Made by a program: the position numbers and the translations under genes. Shown piece after piece: positions 7,744-15,109 of a DNA stretch of 43,088 bases (within the stretch, counting starts at the first letter, position 1; each line of letters opens with the position of its first letter). The notes beneath the pieces were generated by a model, which saw only the letters and a list, made by a program, of their open reading frames with translations, did no database searches and was not told the DNA's origin. The stretch is from Bacteroidaceae bacterium (GTDB lineage Bacteria > Bacteroidota > Bacteroidia > Bacteroidales > Bacteroidaceae), in NCBI GenBank assembly GCA_024398635.1, contig JAKSIV010000019.1, forward strand, positions 1 to 43,088, read 5' to 3'.

Positions 7744-8894
7744 GATTCCCAAAATCATTAAAAGTACAATATCATGGAGCCGATGTCGGTAAACTGTCAA
7801 TGACTCCGGATAATTCCAGGTGTGTTTTTGAATACGACAGGCAATGGCTTTCCGGCGGTTTTTCAATATCCCCCTTGGAACTCCCGTTGCAAAGCGGGCT
7901 GCAGGTCGCAAAAACAAATAAATTCTATGGCAATTTCGGCATTTTTGAGGATAGCATGCCTGATGGTTATGGGAACTACCTTCTTGACAGGATATTGAGA
8001 AAATATGGTGTTTCCCTGTCTGAGATGACTCCGGTGGAAAGGCTATCTTTTGTCGGCACCAAAGGCATGGGGGCACTTTGCTACGTCCCGGAGATGGAGA
8101 TCAATACACGCAAGAACTCCGTCACATTGGACGACATGCAGCAGGACGCCCTCGATGTGCTTTCGGAAAAGGATTTTTCAAAGACCGAGACCCTATATGT
8201 AAACAGCGGCAATTCCGGCGGCTGCAGGCCGAAGTGCCTCTGGGACGATGAAGACGGGAGATGGCTTGTAAAGTTCAGGCACACATATGATTCACAGGAC
8301 GTCGGGAGAGAGGAATATGACATCCTCCGTCTCGCTAAGCAGTGCGGAATTACTGTCCCGGATGCCAAACTCTTCAACGGAAAATATTTAGGAACGCGAA
8401 GGTTTGACATCTCTCCATCTGGCGAAAGACTCCACATAGCTACGGCAGCAGGCTTGCTTTGTGAATCCATCCAGCTTCCCATGATGGATTATAGGAAACT
8501 CATCAGATTTACCCAGTATCTCACAAAGGATTTTTCTCAAGCCGTGGAGATGTTCAGAAGGATGGTTTTCAATTATGAAATCGGGAACAATGATGACCAT
8601 GCAAAGAACTTCTCTTTTGTCTTCTCGGACGGGAAATGGGAATGCTCTCCTGCGTATGACATCACGAGATGCCCGAAAGCAAACAACGGTTTCCACGCTT
8701 CTCTTGTAAACGGGAAAGAAGCGCCAGACATCAATGATTTCTACATTGTCGGTGCAGATGCCGGCCTGACAAAGGGGCAAGTTCTTGACATCGTGCAAAA
8801 TATTAAGGAAATTGTCGGAAAGCGAGCAAACTGCGAAATCAACCCCACAGTTGCTAAACATAACATTCCTATCAAGAGAGGACGTGGGCTATAA
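7737..8894 (+). CDS. hipA: HipA-family serine/threonine kinase toxin
   Basis: A 385-residue HipA with both family domains. The HipA_N (couple_hipA) part includes GNFGIFEDSMPDGYGNYLLDR at about 65-85 and ERLSFVGTKGMGALCY. The kinase part includes the P-loop region SGNSGGCRPK (157-166), the probable ATP-binding K179 in WLVKF, the catalytic signature NNDDHAKN (284-291) and the metal-binding YDIT near 307-310. All key residues are present. HipA phosphorylates aminoacyl-tRNA synthetases in characterised systems, causing growth arrest; the target here is unknown. Many Bacteroidetes split this protein into two genes, but here it is one full-length chain. It starts inside the 3' end of hipB. Confidence 0.9.
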   Translation: MLRFPKSLKVQYHGADVGKLSMTPDNSRCVFEYDRQWLSGGFSISPLELPLQSGLQVAKTNKFYGNFGIFEDSMPDGYGNYLLDRILRKYGVSLSEMTPVERLSFVGTKGMGALCYVPEMEINTRKNSVTLDDMQQDALDVLSEKDFSKTETLYVNSGNSGGCRPKCLWDDEDGRWLVKFRHTYDSQDVGREEYDILRLAKQCGITVPDAKLFNGKYLGTRRFDISPSGERLHIATAAGLLCESIQLPMMDYRKLIRFTQYLTKDFSQAVEMFRRMVFNYEIGNNDDHAKNFSFVFSDGKWECSPAYDITRCPKANNGFHASLVNGKEAPDINDFYIVGADAGLTKGQVLDIVQNIKEIVGKRANCEINPTVAKHNIPIKRGRGL

Positions 8895-9606
8895 TGATTC
8901 ACTGAACTTCTCATTGGCAAACTTTCGTTGAAATCAATGATGCATGACCAAATCCCCGATTCTTCAAATACCATATATACCTACTACTCCTCACCATATC
9001 TGGGCACCTGACATGACAACAGCACCAAGTGATGTAGGTTTCCTGGAGTCGACAGATATGGAAAGTCCGTCTAAGTCTATAAGTTTCTGAACGCTGAATA
9101 GTAGACTTTCATTCGAAAAAACCTACCTCGTAACTACTCAGATACCCCTGACCTGACTATAAACTGAGGGAAGCGCGTGGCTTTCGCCACCCTGATATAA
9201 CTTTTTTCAAAAATTTTCATCGTGTTGCATATCCAACTTCCAATCTATTGAAAATCAGCCGATTTTAGTCATTGGCATGAAACCGGTTTGGATTCGTCAT
9301 GCTGGAGTAGGGCACCTGTCCATTATAGATATTATATATAGGCCGGCTGGACTAAACCGCTGGAATAGCGTGCTTGGATATGAGGCCGATTTGACATAAA
9401 TATCCGAAACCAGATGTGACATAGGTAAAAACAAACAGTACCAATCATTGCCTGGCCAAAGACAAATAAAGAAATGCCCCAGTTTTCAGTCATCAAGTCC
9501 TGCTCGGACATTTATATTTGGCACCATTTGTTTATGGATGTTTATGTGTCTTGTTAGATAACAGAAATCGGCCCTTTGATAAAGATAACGATAAACAAAC
9601 ATGGTA
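8895..9606 (+). other. Long non-coding gap after hipA
   Basis: I see no convincing gene in these 712 bases. A short hairpin GTGGC-TTTC-GCCAC lies near 9177-9190. Small open frames here lack start signals and family resemblance. Confidence 0.5.
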
Positions 9607-9760
9607 TAGCGAAAGAAATGTGCATCAGAATTGTCAAAAACGGCGATTTTTGTTTTTATGCGTGAGTTCTATTTGTTTTTCGTTATTTATGCGAAAATTT
9701 GTAGCGGCTTTGTAGCGTTTCTTGTAACATGCACATTTACAGTGTTGTTACCTTTGAGGA
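9607..9760 (+). repeat. 154-bp direct repeat, copy 1 (promoter module)
   Basis: This segment recurs at 14738-14891 in the same orientation. I saw one difference (AGTGTTG here, AGCGTTG there). Both copies begin with TAGCGAAAGAAATG and end with TACCTTTGAGGA; similarity stops abruptly on both sides. The repeat ends a few bases beyond a TAnnTTTG box, so it is best explained as a shared promoter plus about 140 bases upstream. Confidence 0.9.
9749..9756 (+). promoter_or_regulatory. -7 box in repeat copy 1
   Basis: TACCTTTG matches TAnnTTTG and is followed within 90 bases by a strong terminator, defining a short transcription unit. Confidence 0.55.
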
Positions 9761-9762
9761 GG

Positions 9763-9847
9763 TTAAATAAACTAACTGGTTTTTAAACTAAACTGGATTT
9801 TGATAATGCAGTGTAAATCAAGTATTTGCACTGCATTATCAGTTTTT
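9763..9847 (+). ncRNA. Candidate small RNA ending in a 17-bp hairpin
   Basis: Starting about 7 bases after the TACCTTTG box, the predicted RNA of roughly 85 bases contains no start codon with a frame of any length. It ends in a near-perfect hairpin: 9802-9818 pairs with 9824-9840, with a 5-base loop and one G-U pair, followed by a short T stretch (GTTTTTA). It is too short to encode a protein, and the next gene is on the other strand, so it is not a leader. I do not recognise it as a known RNA family. Confidence 0.5.
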
Positions 9848-9891
9848 ATCCCGGAGCTGGTTTAAATCATTTTCTCTCATTCGAGTGGCTG

Positions 9892-10107
9892 TTATCCTTC
9901 GTTTTTAGAAGAATCTCCATGTGATGTGAGAAACTTTGAGATAGTATATCTTCCCTGTTTATTTCGTTCGCCAACGGGCCTTATTTCCTGATGATAGACA
10001 AACTGTGGGCGGCCATCAACTCCAGGAATGGTGCCATAAGAAAGCAAATACGGATTACGATTGATAAACTTGTCGAGTGTTGATATAACATACGAAGGAG
10101 ACGGCAA
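9892..10107 (-). CDS. Small hypothetical protein or gene fragment
   Basis: A 71-codon open frame with a TTG start. It contains VISTLDKFINRNPYLLSYGT and RPVGERNKQGRYTISKF. Composition looks protein-like (balanced, no low complexity), but no family is recognised. The absence of an ATG suggests either a truncated gene or a spurious frame. No -7 box was found just upstream. Confidence 0.3.
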   Translation of the reverse strand: MPSPSYVISTLDKFINRNPYLLSYGTIPGVDGRPQFVYHQEIRPVGERNKQGRYTISKFLTSHGDSSKNEG

Positions 10108-10257
10108 GAATAGAATGTATTAAAGTGTAAAATGATTAAAACAAAGTATGCAATGATTAAACCAAACTTTGCAATGATTCGCGGACAGCTGCACCGACTT
10201 GCATCTGTGTGCCGGGACAGTGGAGCCGTAAGTCTGACGGAACCTGTAACCGGAATG

Positions 10258-10297
10258 GAACTCGCTCAGGCTAATCTGCCTGAGCGAGTTCTTTTAT
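10258..10297 (+). terminator. Strong intrinsic terminator, plus strand
   Basis: A perfect 14-bp stem, GAACTCGCTCAGGC (10258-10271) with 10278-10291 and a 6-base loop, is followed by CTTTTAT. The T-run is on the plus strand, so it would end a rightward transcript. An open frame at 10132-10362 runs through it, but that frame has an initial seven-residue repeat and no family resemblance, so I do not call it. What the terminator serves is unclear. Confidence 0.6.
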
Positions 10298-10372
10298 ACT
10301 TTGCAGCTGATGCAGTTGCTCAGATTGCATCCCCCGCCGGTCCTGTGTCTGTTGTGAACTGAAGCGGCTGTA

Positions 10373-10738
10373 CTATTGTTTTGGAATCAGAATCATGCCC
10401 CAAACCTTATCTTCTTCCAGTTCACATTGCATCTGAATCTGGCCTTCACTGTCATCCTGGAATCCAATTACTCTAAAAATGATATTTTTCTTCTTAAGAC
10501 TGAGTCTGAGCCGTTTTTTTCCTTCAATGTTTTCCGCCTTCTGACTGTATTTGCCGTCTTCAAGATATCCGGAAACACCGCCCTTTACGGTGATTGTTCC
10601 GTCCGAATTGACAGTGAACTTTTCAAGCAACACTGATCTCATACCTTCTTCGTCTGTATCTGCAGGAACCAGCAAAAAGGCTCTGTATTCGCCGGCTTCC
10701 AGTCTGTCAAGCTCTACAGTCTTTACATTATCGTTCTT
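10373..10738 (-). pseudogene. Out-of-frame continuation downstream of the BlaR1-like gene
   Basis: About 121 sense codons are open here, starting just inside the end of the BlaR1-like gene but in another frame. The frame has no ATG before residue 32 or so, and its first convenient start is a TTG at 10675. It reads NDNVKTVELDRLEAGEYRAF directly after the BlaR1 C-terminus and ends ...EEDKVWGMILIPKQ. The smooth junction suggests one longer protein split by a one-base indel near 10728-10738, or a second gene that lost its start. Either way it is unlikely to be normally translated as it stands. Confidence 0.45.
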
Positions 10739-13202
10739 TCAAAGGAATCGAGACAGGCTCGTGGCAGACATTTCCCGTCAAGATTACCGCGCTGTCCCCT
10801 TCGTTGAAGAGAGTGGTTTCAAGTCTCGGGAAGACCAAATCGAAACGTGTGTTGACAAAATCTCCGCCACGATAGAATTCCTCGCCTACAGGAACGCCGT
10901 CAACACTGGTCGGGGTCAATTCTGTTCCATCGGGGAATATCAGTTTGAAATCATTGACGTAACCTTTATATGAATGAGGCTGTGCCAGTTCCATTTCACA
11001 GTGCACGGTGGTCTGCTGGTCTGTAAATTCAATTTCAGAAACTCCGAAACAGTCCCATCCGCCGTCCTGCACACCCTTTGGAAGAGTCTCCAGCTTCTGT
11101 CTGCGGTCTATCTCCACACTCACGAACTGATCATAGAAGTCATCCGGAAGTGAATTTGACACCTGCAGATTCCTGATTTTGGGATTGCCCTCGGCATCAC
11201 ACAGATCAATCACCTTGGCATCGGCAGGCAGAGCCGGGAAATAGTCAACCAGCACATACTCGCCCCAGTCGGGACTCCAAAAATACTTCTGCTCGAAACC
11301 CTCAAGACCGTATCCGCCGGTCTGACGGTACTCCTTGCCGTTACACTTGATGATACCGTTGGGATCGCTCGTAATCCAGAGATCCGGTCCCTGCTGTGCG
11401 TGATAGACTATCGCCGTCCTGTCGGCAGTGCGGATAACATTGACGATATTGTTGAAACCCGGATTCGGGTTGAACGAAAATCTGGGATGTTCAATGACCT
11501 CGGCATTCTCAAATTCGGTATGACTGGCGTTCATCAGGTCAACAGCCTCGTTTGTCGATACATTTCCGAATTCTCGGGTCATCTTTGTTCCCTGAGGAAT
11601 AAGCGTAATCAGGTATTTGTCACTCTGCACGACCGATACCTGCTCGATACCACGATCCCACGCAGCCTCGGCGAACTTCTGCAAATCGGCACAAGGCATA
11701 TTCTCGGACGGATATATGGCCAGTCCGTGACCGTCAAACAGGTCAATCCATTTGAGCATAAGGCTGACATCGCCCGAAATTGAAAGGTCTTTGTATTTAT
11801 ACGGTTTGTCGGTAAATCTGTGCATAAGTCTAGGCTCATGCAGGTTGCATATCATCTCAAAGCGATACTGTCCGTCGGCTTTCGGGCCGTAGATGCGGAC
11901 CAGACGGAATTCGGGCATAGTCATGTGTTCCAGCATCTCCTCGTTGTTGGCAACATTGATGTGTATGCCCACTTTGGCCAGCTGTTCGGCAAGAGGCTGC
12001 GCCTCGGCAAGACCCTCTATGGGATACATATACATAAGAGTCATACGGGTGGTCTTGTAGCCATCGTACTTCTTCAGATAACCGGCCACCTCGTCAGTTT
12101 TCATGCTGGCTGTCACGTGATCGAATGTCTCAACCTTGGCAGTGCCGTCCTTGAACACCCACACCTTGCCGTCCTCGAATACCGGCCAGCGGAAGCCTTC
12201 GCCCTGTGCGCTGGCAGTCTGTGCATTTGCAAACAGGAACGCAAATGCGATTACCGGGATGAATATGGCTCTGAGCATATTCCATCTGTTTGATTCTTTT
12301 CTTTCCATCATATCTATACGGTTTTTAAGTTTTGATTTCTTTAACCAGTTGCCCATACTGATGCCGTTCTTCTGGGCTACGGCACCGACAAGCATCATCT
12401 TATAACTGACAGCATCGGTTCCGCTACTTAGAACGGCACTGTCAGCCTCGTATTCATGAATAAGCTCTATCTCGCTGTGCAGCAGTTTCATTGCAGGATT
12501 GAACCATTGCATGGCCCAAAGCAGGTCGGACAGCAGCAGATCCAGCGAATGGAAACGGCTTGCGTGCAGATGCTCGTGCTTCCATGCCATTGACTCGTCA
12601 TCCGATTCCAGCCACTGACGGGGCATTACGACGTATCGCATCCAGTTCAAAGGCTGACTGACCGAGTTCGATTCAATCACATCGCAGCCCTCTCGACGGT
12701 CGGCATAATTGCCCTCGTCAATGAGCCGTGCAACCGATTTCAGCGATTTCAAATACCGCACGACAAACAGCACAAGACCAGCACAGTAAGCCAAGCCAAG
12801 TATGATAACCCAGACTGGAGTCTTGTCTGCGGCCTGCATAGGCTGTCCGGGAGTGCCGTCCGTGGCAGGTTCCGCTGATTCATCAGCCTGGTTCAAGGCA
12901 GTTGAAGCCCCGGCCAATCCGACATCGGTTGTCTGAAAGTCATGCGGCACAGCCAATGTTCCGGAAACGGGTGCATCGCGCCTGGGAGCAATGACGTTTT
13001 TTGCAGTATGCCGGTAATGCGGATGCAGCTGAAGGGCTTCGACGTGTACGGCAGGCAGAGTGACTGACAGCACGGCGATGAGAAGCAGCATAATGCGGTT
13101 GAAGCGGTGGAATGTCTGCTTTTCAAGAAGGAGCCTGTACAGCAGCACGAGTACCGCCACCAGCACCGCGACCTTCAATTGATAGATTAAAAACGCTTCC
13201 AT
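10728..13202 (-). CDS. BlaR1-like M56 membrane metallopeptidase
   Basis: An 824-residue membrane protein. Hydrophobic segments lie at about 5-25, 37-55 and 130-150. The zinc motif is HEHLH at 209-213 (HExxH), with the downstream EYEAD (251-254 region), as in the M56 family. A further hydrophobic segment lies near 310-330 (AIFIPVIAFAFLFANAQTASAQ), and a long, presumably periplasmic, C-terminal half follows. BlaR1/MecR1 proteins sense a ligand outside and cleave, or trigger cleavage of, a BlaI-type repressor inside. The BlaI-like gene is 15 bases upstream. No beta-lactamase is nearby, so the sensed ligand is probably not an antibiotic. The 3' end may be frameshifted (see 10373-10738). Confidence 0.85.
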   Translation of the reverse strand: MEAFLIYQLKVAVLVAVLVLLYRLLLEKQTFHRFNRIMLLLIAVLSVTLPAVHVEALQLHPHYRHTAKNVIAPRRDAPVSGTLAVPHDFQTTDVGLAGASTALNQADESAEPATDGTPGQPMQAADKTPVWVIILGLAYCAGLVLFVVRYLKSLKSVARLIDEGNYADRREGCDVIESNSVSQPLNWMRYVVMPRQWLESDDESMAWKHEHLHASRFHSLDLLLSDLLWAMQWFNPAMKLLHSEIELIHEYEADSAVLSSGTDAVSYKMMLVGAVAQKNGISMGNWLKKSKLKNRIDMMERKESNRWNMLRAIFIPVIAFAFLFANAQTASAQGEGFRWPVFEDGKVWVFKDGTAKVETFDHVTASMKTDEVAGYLKKYDGYKTTRMTLMYMYPIEGLAEAQPLAEQLAKVGIHINVANNEEMLEHMTMPEFRLVRIYGPKADGQYRFEMICNLHEPRLMHRFTDKPYKYKDLSISGDVSLMLKWIDLFDGHGLAIYPSENMPCADLQKFAEAAWDRGIEQVSVVQSDKYLITLIPQGTKMTREFGNVSTNEAVDLMNASHTEFENAEVIEHPRFSFNPNPGFNNIVNVIRTADRTAIVYHAQQGPDLWITSDPNGIIKCNGKEYRQTGGYGLEGFEQKYFWSPDWGEYVLVDYFPALPADAKVIDLCDAEGNPKIRNLQVSNSLPDDFYDQFVSVEIDRRQKLETLPKGVQDGGWDCFGVSEIEFTDQQTTVHCEMELAQPHSYKGYVNDFKLIFPDGTELTPTSVDGVPVGEEFYRGGDFVNTRFDLVFPRLETTLFNEGDSAVILTGNVCHEPVSIPLKER

Positions 13203-13217
13203 ATTATTCAGATACGC

Positions 13218-13577
13218 TTACTTTCTGGATTTGATCTGACGGATAAGTTCCTCAAGCTCATCGACCGAAATCTTTTCATTATCGACAAGTGACGATACTG
13301 CGCTTATGTACGAGTTTCCGAAGCAGTTTGAGACCAGGCTTCCGAAATTGCCGTTTACATACTCGTCACGGCTTACGGCCGCGTGGTAGCGGAAACCGGT
13401 ACCCTCTTTTGAGTGTCCTACCATTCCTTCGTTCTCAAGAATGCGAACACGTGTCGATATGGTGTTCACGTGCGGTTTCGGGTCGGGGTAAAAATCCCTT
13501 AACTCGCTCACTGTCAGAGCTCCGTTCTTCCAGAACTGCTCCATGATGAAAGTCTCAATTTCAGTCAGTCTTTTCAT
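13218..13577 (-). CDS. BlaI/MecI-family repressor
   Basis: A 119-residue winged-helix protein with the start chosen at ATG 13577, because the longer frame runs into the -7 box at 13600-13607. It reads LTEIETFIMEQFWKNGALTVSEL, then PHVNTISTRVRILENEGMVGH and GFRYHAAVSRDEYVNG, the signature layout of the Penicillinase_R family, followed by a dimerisation tail. BlaI-type repressors bind TACA/TGTA operators and are inactivated by proteolysis through the partner M56 protein. The partner gene follows after 15 bases in the same operon. The natural target genes beyond the operon itself are unknown. Confidence 0.9.
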   Translation of the reverse strand: MKRLTEIETFIMEQFWKNGALTVSELRDFYPDPKPHVNTISTRVRILENEGMVGHSKEGTGFRYHAAVSRDEYVNGNFGSLVSNCFGNSYISAVSSLVDNEKISVDELEELIRQIKSRK

Positions 13578-13599
13578 AATGTAATTCTCTTGGACACGG

Positions 13600-13639
13600 C
13601 AAATATACAACTTACAATATTAGTTGAACTTATTGTATT
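13600..13639 (-). promoter_or_regulatory. Promoter and probable BlaI operator
   Basis: On the minus strand TATATTTG (13600-13607) fits TAnnTTTG. Upstream, TACAATA (13613-13619) and TATTGTA (13631-13637) form an inverted repeat with 11 bases between. TACA/TGTA half-sites are the known recognition element of BlaI/MecI, so autoregulation is likely. Confidence 0.55.
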
Positions 13640-14110
13640 AGTTATTTAATGTTTTTTAATATTTGCCCCGGAATCCGCAGACAACACCGGAAATAATTCC
13701 GTTGATGTCTGTGTGTTATATAATGGAAAACGCTATAATCGCAGTATTCAGACAAATTGTAATATGAGCGTCAGTCCGAATAAATTTGAAGGAATGGAGA
13801 AATGTCAATAATTTTGGACCAAATTATGAGGAAGAAAAAGAGAGGGAAAAGATAGGAAGAAGGAGCTTTGCACGGATGCTTTCCGATGGTTATTGATTCC
13901 AAACATTCAGCTTTTGATCTACCGGAACTTGGATGCAATGTCAGTGGCAATATAGTTCTCAAAATAAGGGCCAAGTGCAACTGATGTCGTTTTCATAAAT
14001 TGCTGCCGGATACTAATATCATTATTGGGATATTACCATATCTGTCTCCCCAAATAGCCAGGAATCAGTCATTGCTGAATGTTTGAGGATATGTTCTTCT
14101 TAGGCTCAGC
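13640..14110. other. Non-coding gap between divergent operons
   Basis: About 470 AT-rich bases. The one sizeable open frame (13771-13980, minus) shows no family features or start signal. Nothing else is supported. Confidence 0.4.
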
Positions 14111-14123
14111 ATATTGGAATATG

Positions 14124-14163
14124 TGTACCATTTTGGTACATTAAAATAATATTTCTATTTTTG
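14124..14163 (+). promoter_or_regulatory. YefM/YoeB operator and promoter
   Basis: A perfect inverted repeat TGTACCA-TTT-TGGTACA lies at 14124-14140. The -7 box TATTTTTG is at 14156-14163, 17 bases before the ATG at 14181. YefM-type antitoxins are known to bind TGTACA-like palindromes near their own promoter, so this is probably the autoregulatory site. The half-site TGTACCA occurs again at 14450-14456, touching the toxin start codon. Confidence 0.7.
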
Positions 14164-14180
14164 CAGAAAGATATGGAACT

Positions 14181-14444
14181 ATGGTAGTAGTAAGCAGCAG
14201 AGAATTCAGAGCGAACCAGAAAAAATTTTTTGATCTGGCTCAAAGCAACCTTGTGGTTATTAAGTCACGCAATCACGGTAGTTATAAACTCGTCCCTGTA
14301 GATGATTCTGATATCATAATGAATGAAGCTGAACTATCGGCAAAGATTAACCATGGAATAGCTGAATACGAACAGGGTAAGGCTATTGCAATGGCAGCAG
14401 GAGAAACCTCAGAGGCATATCTTGCAAGACTCTTATCAGAATAG
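14181..14444 (+). CDS. yefM: Phd/YefM-family antitoxin
   Basis: An 87-residue antitoxin. The N-terminus MVVVSSREFRANQKKFFDLA followed by VVIKSRNHGSYKLVPVDD is the Phd/YefM DNA-binding fold. The C-terminal part, with ELSAKINHGIAEYEQGKA, would wrap the toxin. It begins just after a -7 box with a palindromic operator and ends 11 bases before the toxin gene. It neutralises the YoeB-like partner by binding and represses the operon. Confidence 0.88.
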   Translation: MVVVSSREFRANQKKFFDLAQSNLVVIKSRNHGSYKLVPVDDSDIIMNEAELSAKINHGIAEYEQGKAIAMAAGETSEAYLARLLSE

Positions 14445-14455
14445 TACCGTGTACC

Positions 14456-14725
14456 ATGGAATACAAAATCATTTTTTCTTCTGACGCTCAGAAAGACCTG
14501 AAGAAACTTCAGAAGAAAGCTCCTCAGGCTCTCCCTAAACTGGCAAAGTTGCTTGATGAGTTAAGAGAACATCCTAGAACAGGGACAGGACAAGTGGAGC
14601 CCCTCAAGGGCTATGACGGCAGTGTATATTCGAGAAGAATCACGCAGGAGCATAGGCTTGTCTATAAAATCTACGACGATGTTGTAGAAGTCCTGGTGTT
14701 ATCTGCTTTCGGACATTACCAATAA
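14456..14725 (+). CDS. yoeB: Txe/YoeB-family ribosome-dependent mRNA interferase
   Basis: An 89-residue toxin. It reads IIFSSDAQKDLKKLQKKAP, then LLDELREHPRTGTGQVEPLKG, then YSRRITQEHRLVYKIYDD, and ends SAFGHYQ. Family landmarks present are the RRIT...HRLVY block (catalytic Glu, Arg and His region) and the C-terminal GHY with its conserved His and Tyr. YoeB cleaves mRNA in the ribosomal A site. The ATG at 14456 overlaps a TGTACCA half-site, so antitoxin binding at the DNA could reach into the toxin start. The gene appears intact. Confidence 0.9.
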   Translation: MEYKIIFSSDAQKDLKKLQKKAPQALPKLAKLLDELREHPRTGTGQVEPLKGYDGSVYSRRITQEHRLVYKIYDDVVEVLVLSAFGHYQ

Positions 14726-14737
14726 TCCCGAATAACC

Positions 14738-14891
14738 TAGCGAAAGAAATGTGCATCAGAATTGTCAAAAACGGCGATTTTTGTTTTTATGCGTGAGTTC
14801 TATTTGTTTTTCGTTATTTATGCGAAAATTTGTAGCGGCTTTGTAGCGTTTCTTGTAACATGCACATTTACAGCGTTGTTACCTTTGAGGA
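14738..14891 (+). repeat. 154-bp direct repeat, copy 2 (promoter module)
   Basis: This is nearly identical to 9607-9760, in the same orientation, with one difference seen. It begins 12 bases after the yoeB stop. Flanks outside the 154 bases are unrelated between copies. Confidence 0.9.
14880..14887 (+). promoter_or_regulatory. -7 box in repeat copy 2
   Basis: TACCTTTG, identical in position within the repeat to 9749-9756. It precedes the structured RNA at 14894-15036. Confidence 0.55.
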
Positions 14892-14893
14892 AG

Positions 14894-15036
14894 TAAAGTG
14901 AGAGCCGAGAGGAGAGTCAAGCTAGCTTGAGCTCTCCCGAGGCGAATCCTTTACTCGACGGCGTAGCCGTCAGGTTAAGTAAAAGTACTTACAAATATAG
15001 AGCCGCGTGACTCAACCCGAGCCACGCGGCTTTTTT
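14894..15036 (+). ncRNA. Candidate structured RNA of about 143 bases with its own terminator
   Basis: Four stems can be drawn. A long imperfect hairpin has outer stem AGTAAAG/CTTTACT (14892-14898 with 14949-14955) and inner stems GGAGAG/CTCTCC and CAAGC/GCTTG. A short hairpin is GACGGC-GTA-GCCGTC (14957-14971). Another is TAAGTA-AAAG-TACTTA (14976-14991). The terminator is AGCCGCGTG/CACGCGGCT (15001-15031) with a six-T run. No protein frame fits. The next gene starts 74 bases downstream, so a cis-acting leader for 15110 is possible, but the strong terminator favours an independent small RNA. A 6S-like role is conceivable but not shown. I do not recognise a known family. Confidence 0.6.
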
Positions 15037-15109
15037 ATTCGCCTTAATTTTGGTTATATACATATTTTGCAGTAATTTTACATCAATTTGTAAAAATATA
15101 ACATTGAAC

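Noticed and set aside
9518..9715. A 65-codon plus-strand ORF
   Set aside because: It overlaps the 154-bp promoter repeat and has no start signal or recognisable protein features.
10258..10297. An integration (att) site
   Set aside because: A perfect stem followed by a T-run is explained by a terminator. No integrase or tRNA is nearby.
10132..10362. A 76-codon plus-strand ORF
   Set aside because: It begins with a 21-base direct repeat, runs through a perfect terminator hairpin and shows no domain. It is not supported as a gene.
13771..13980. A 69-codon minus-strand ORF
   Set aside because: It has no start signal, family motif or operon context.
9607..14891. A composite transposon bounded by the 154-bp repeats
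   Set aside because: No transposase, no terminal inverted repeats, and the repeats end exactly at promoter boxes with different RNAs behind them. A promoter module fits better.
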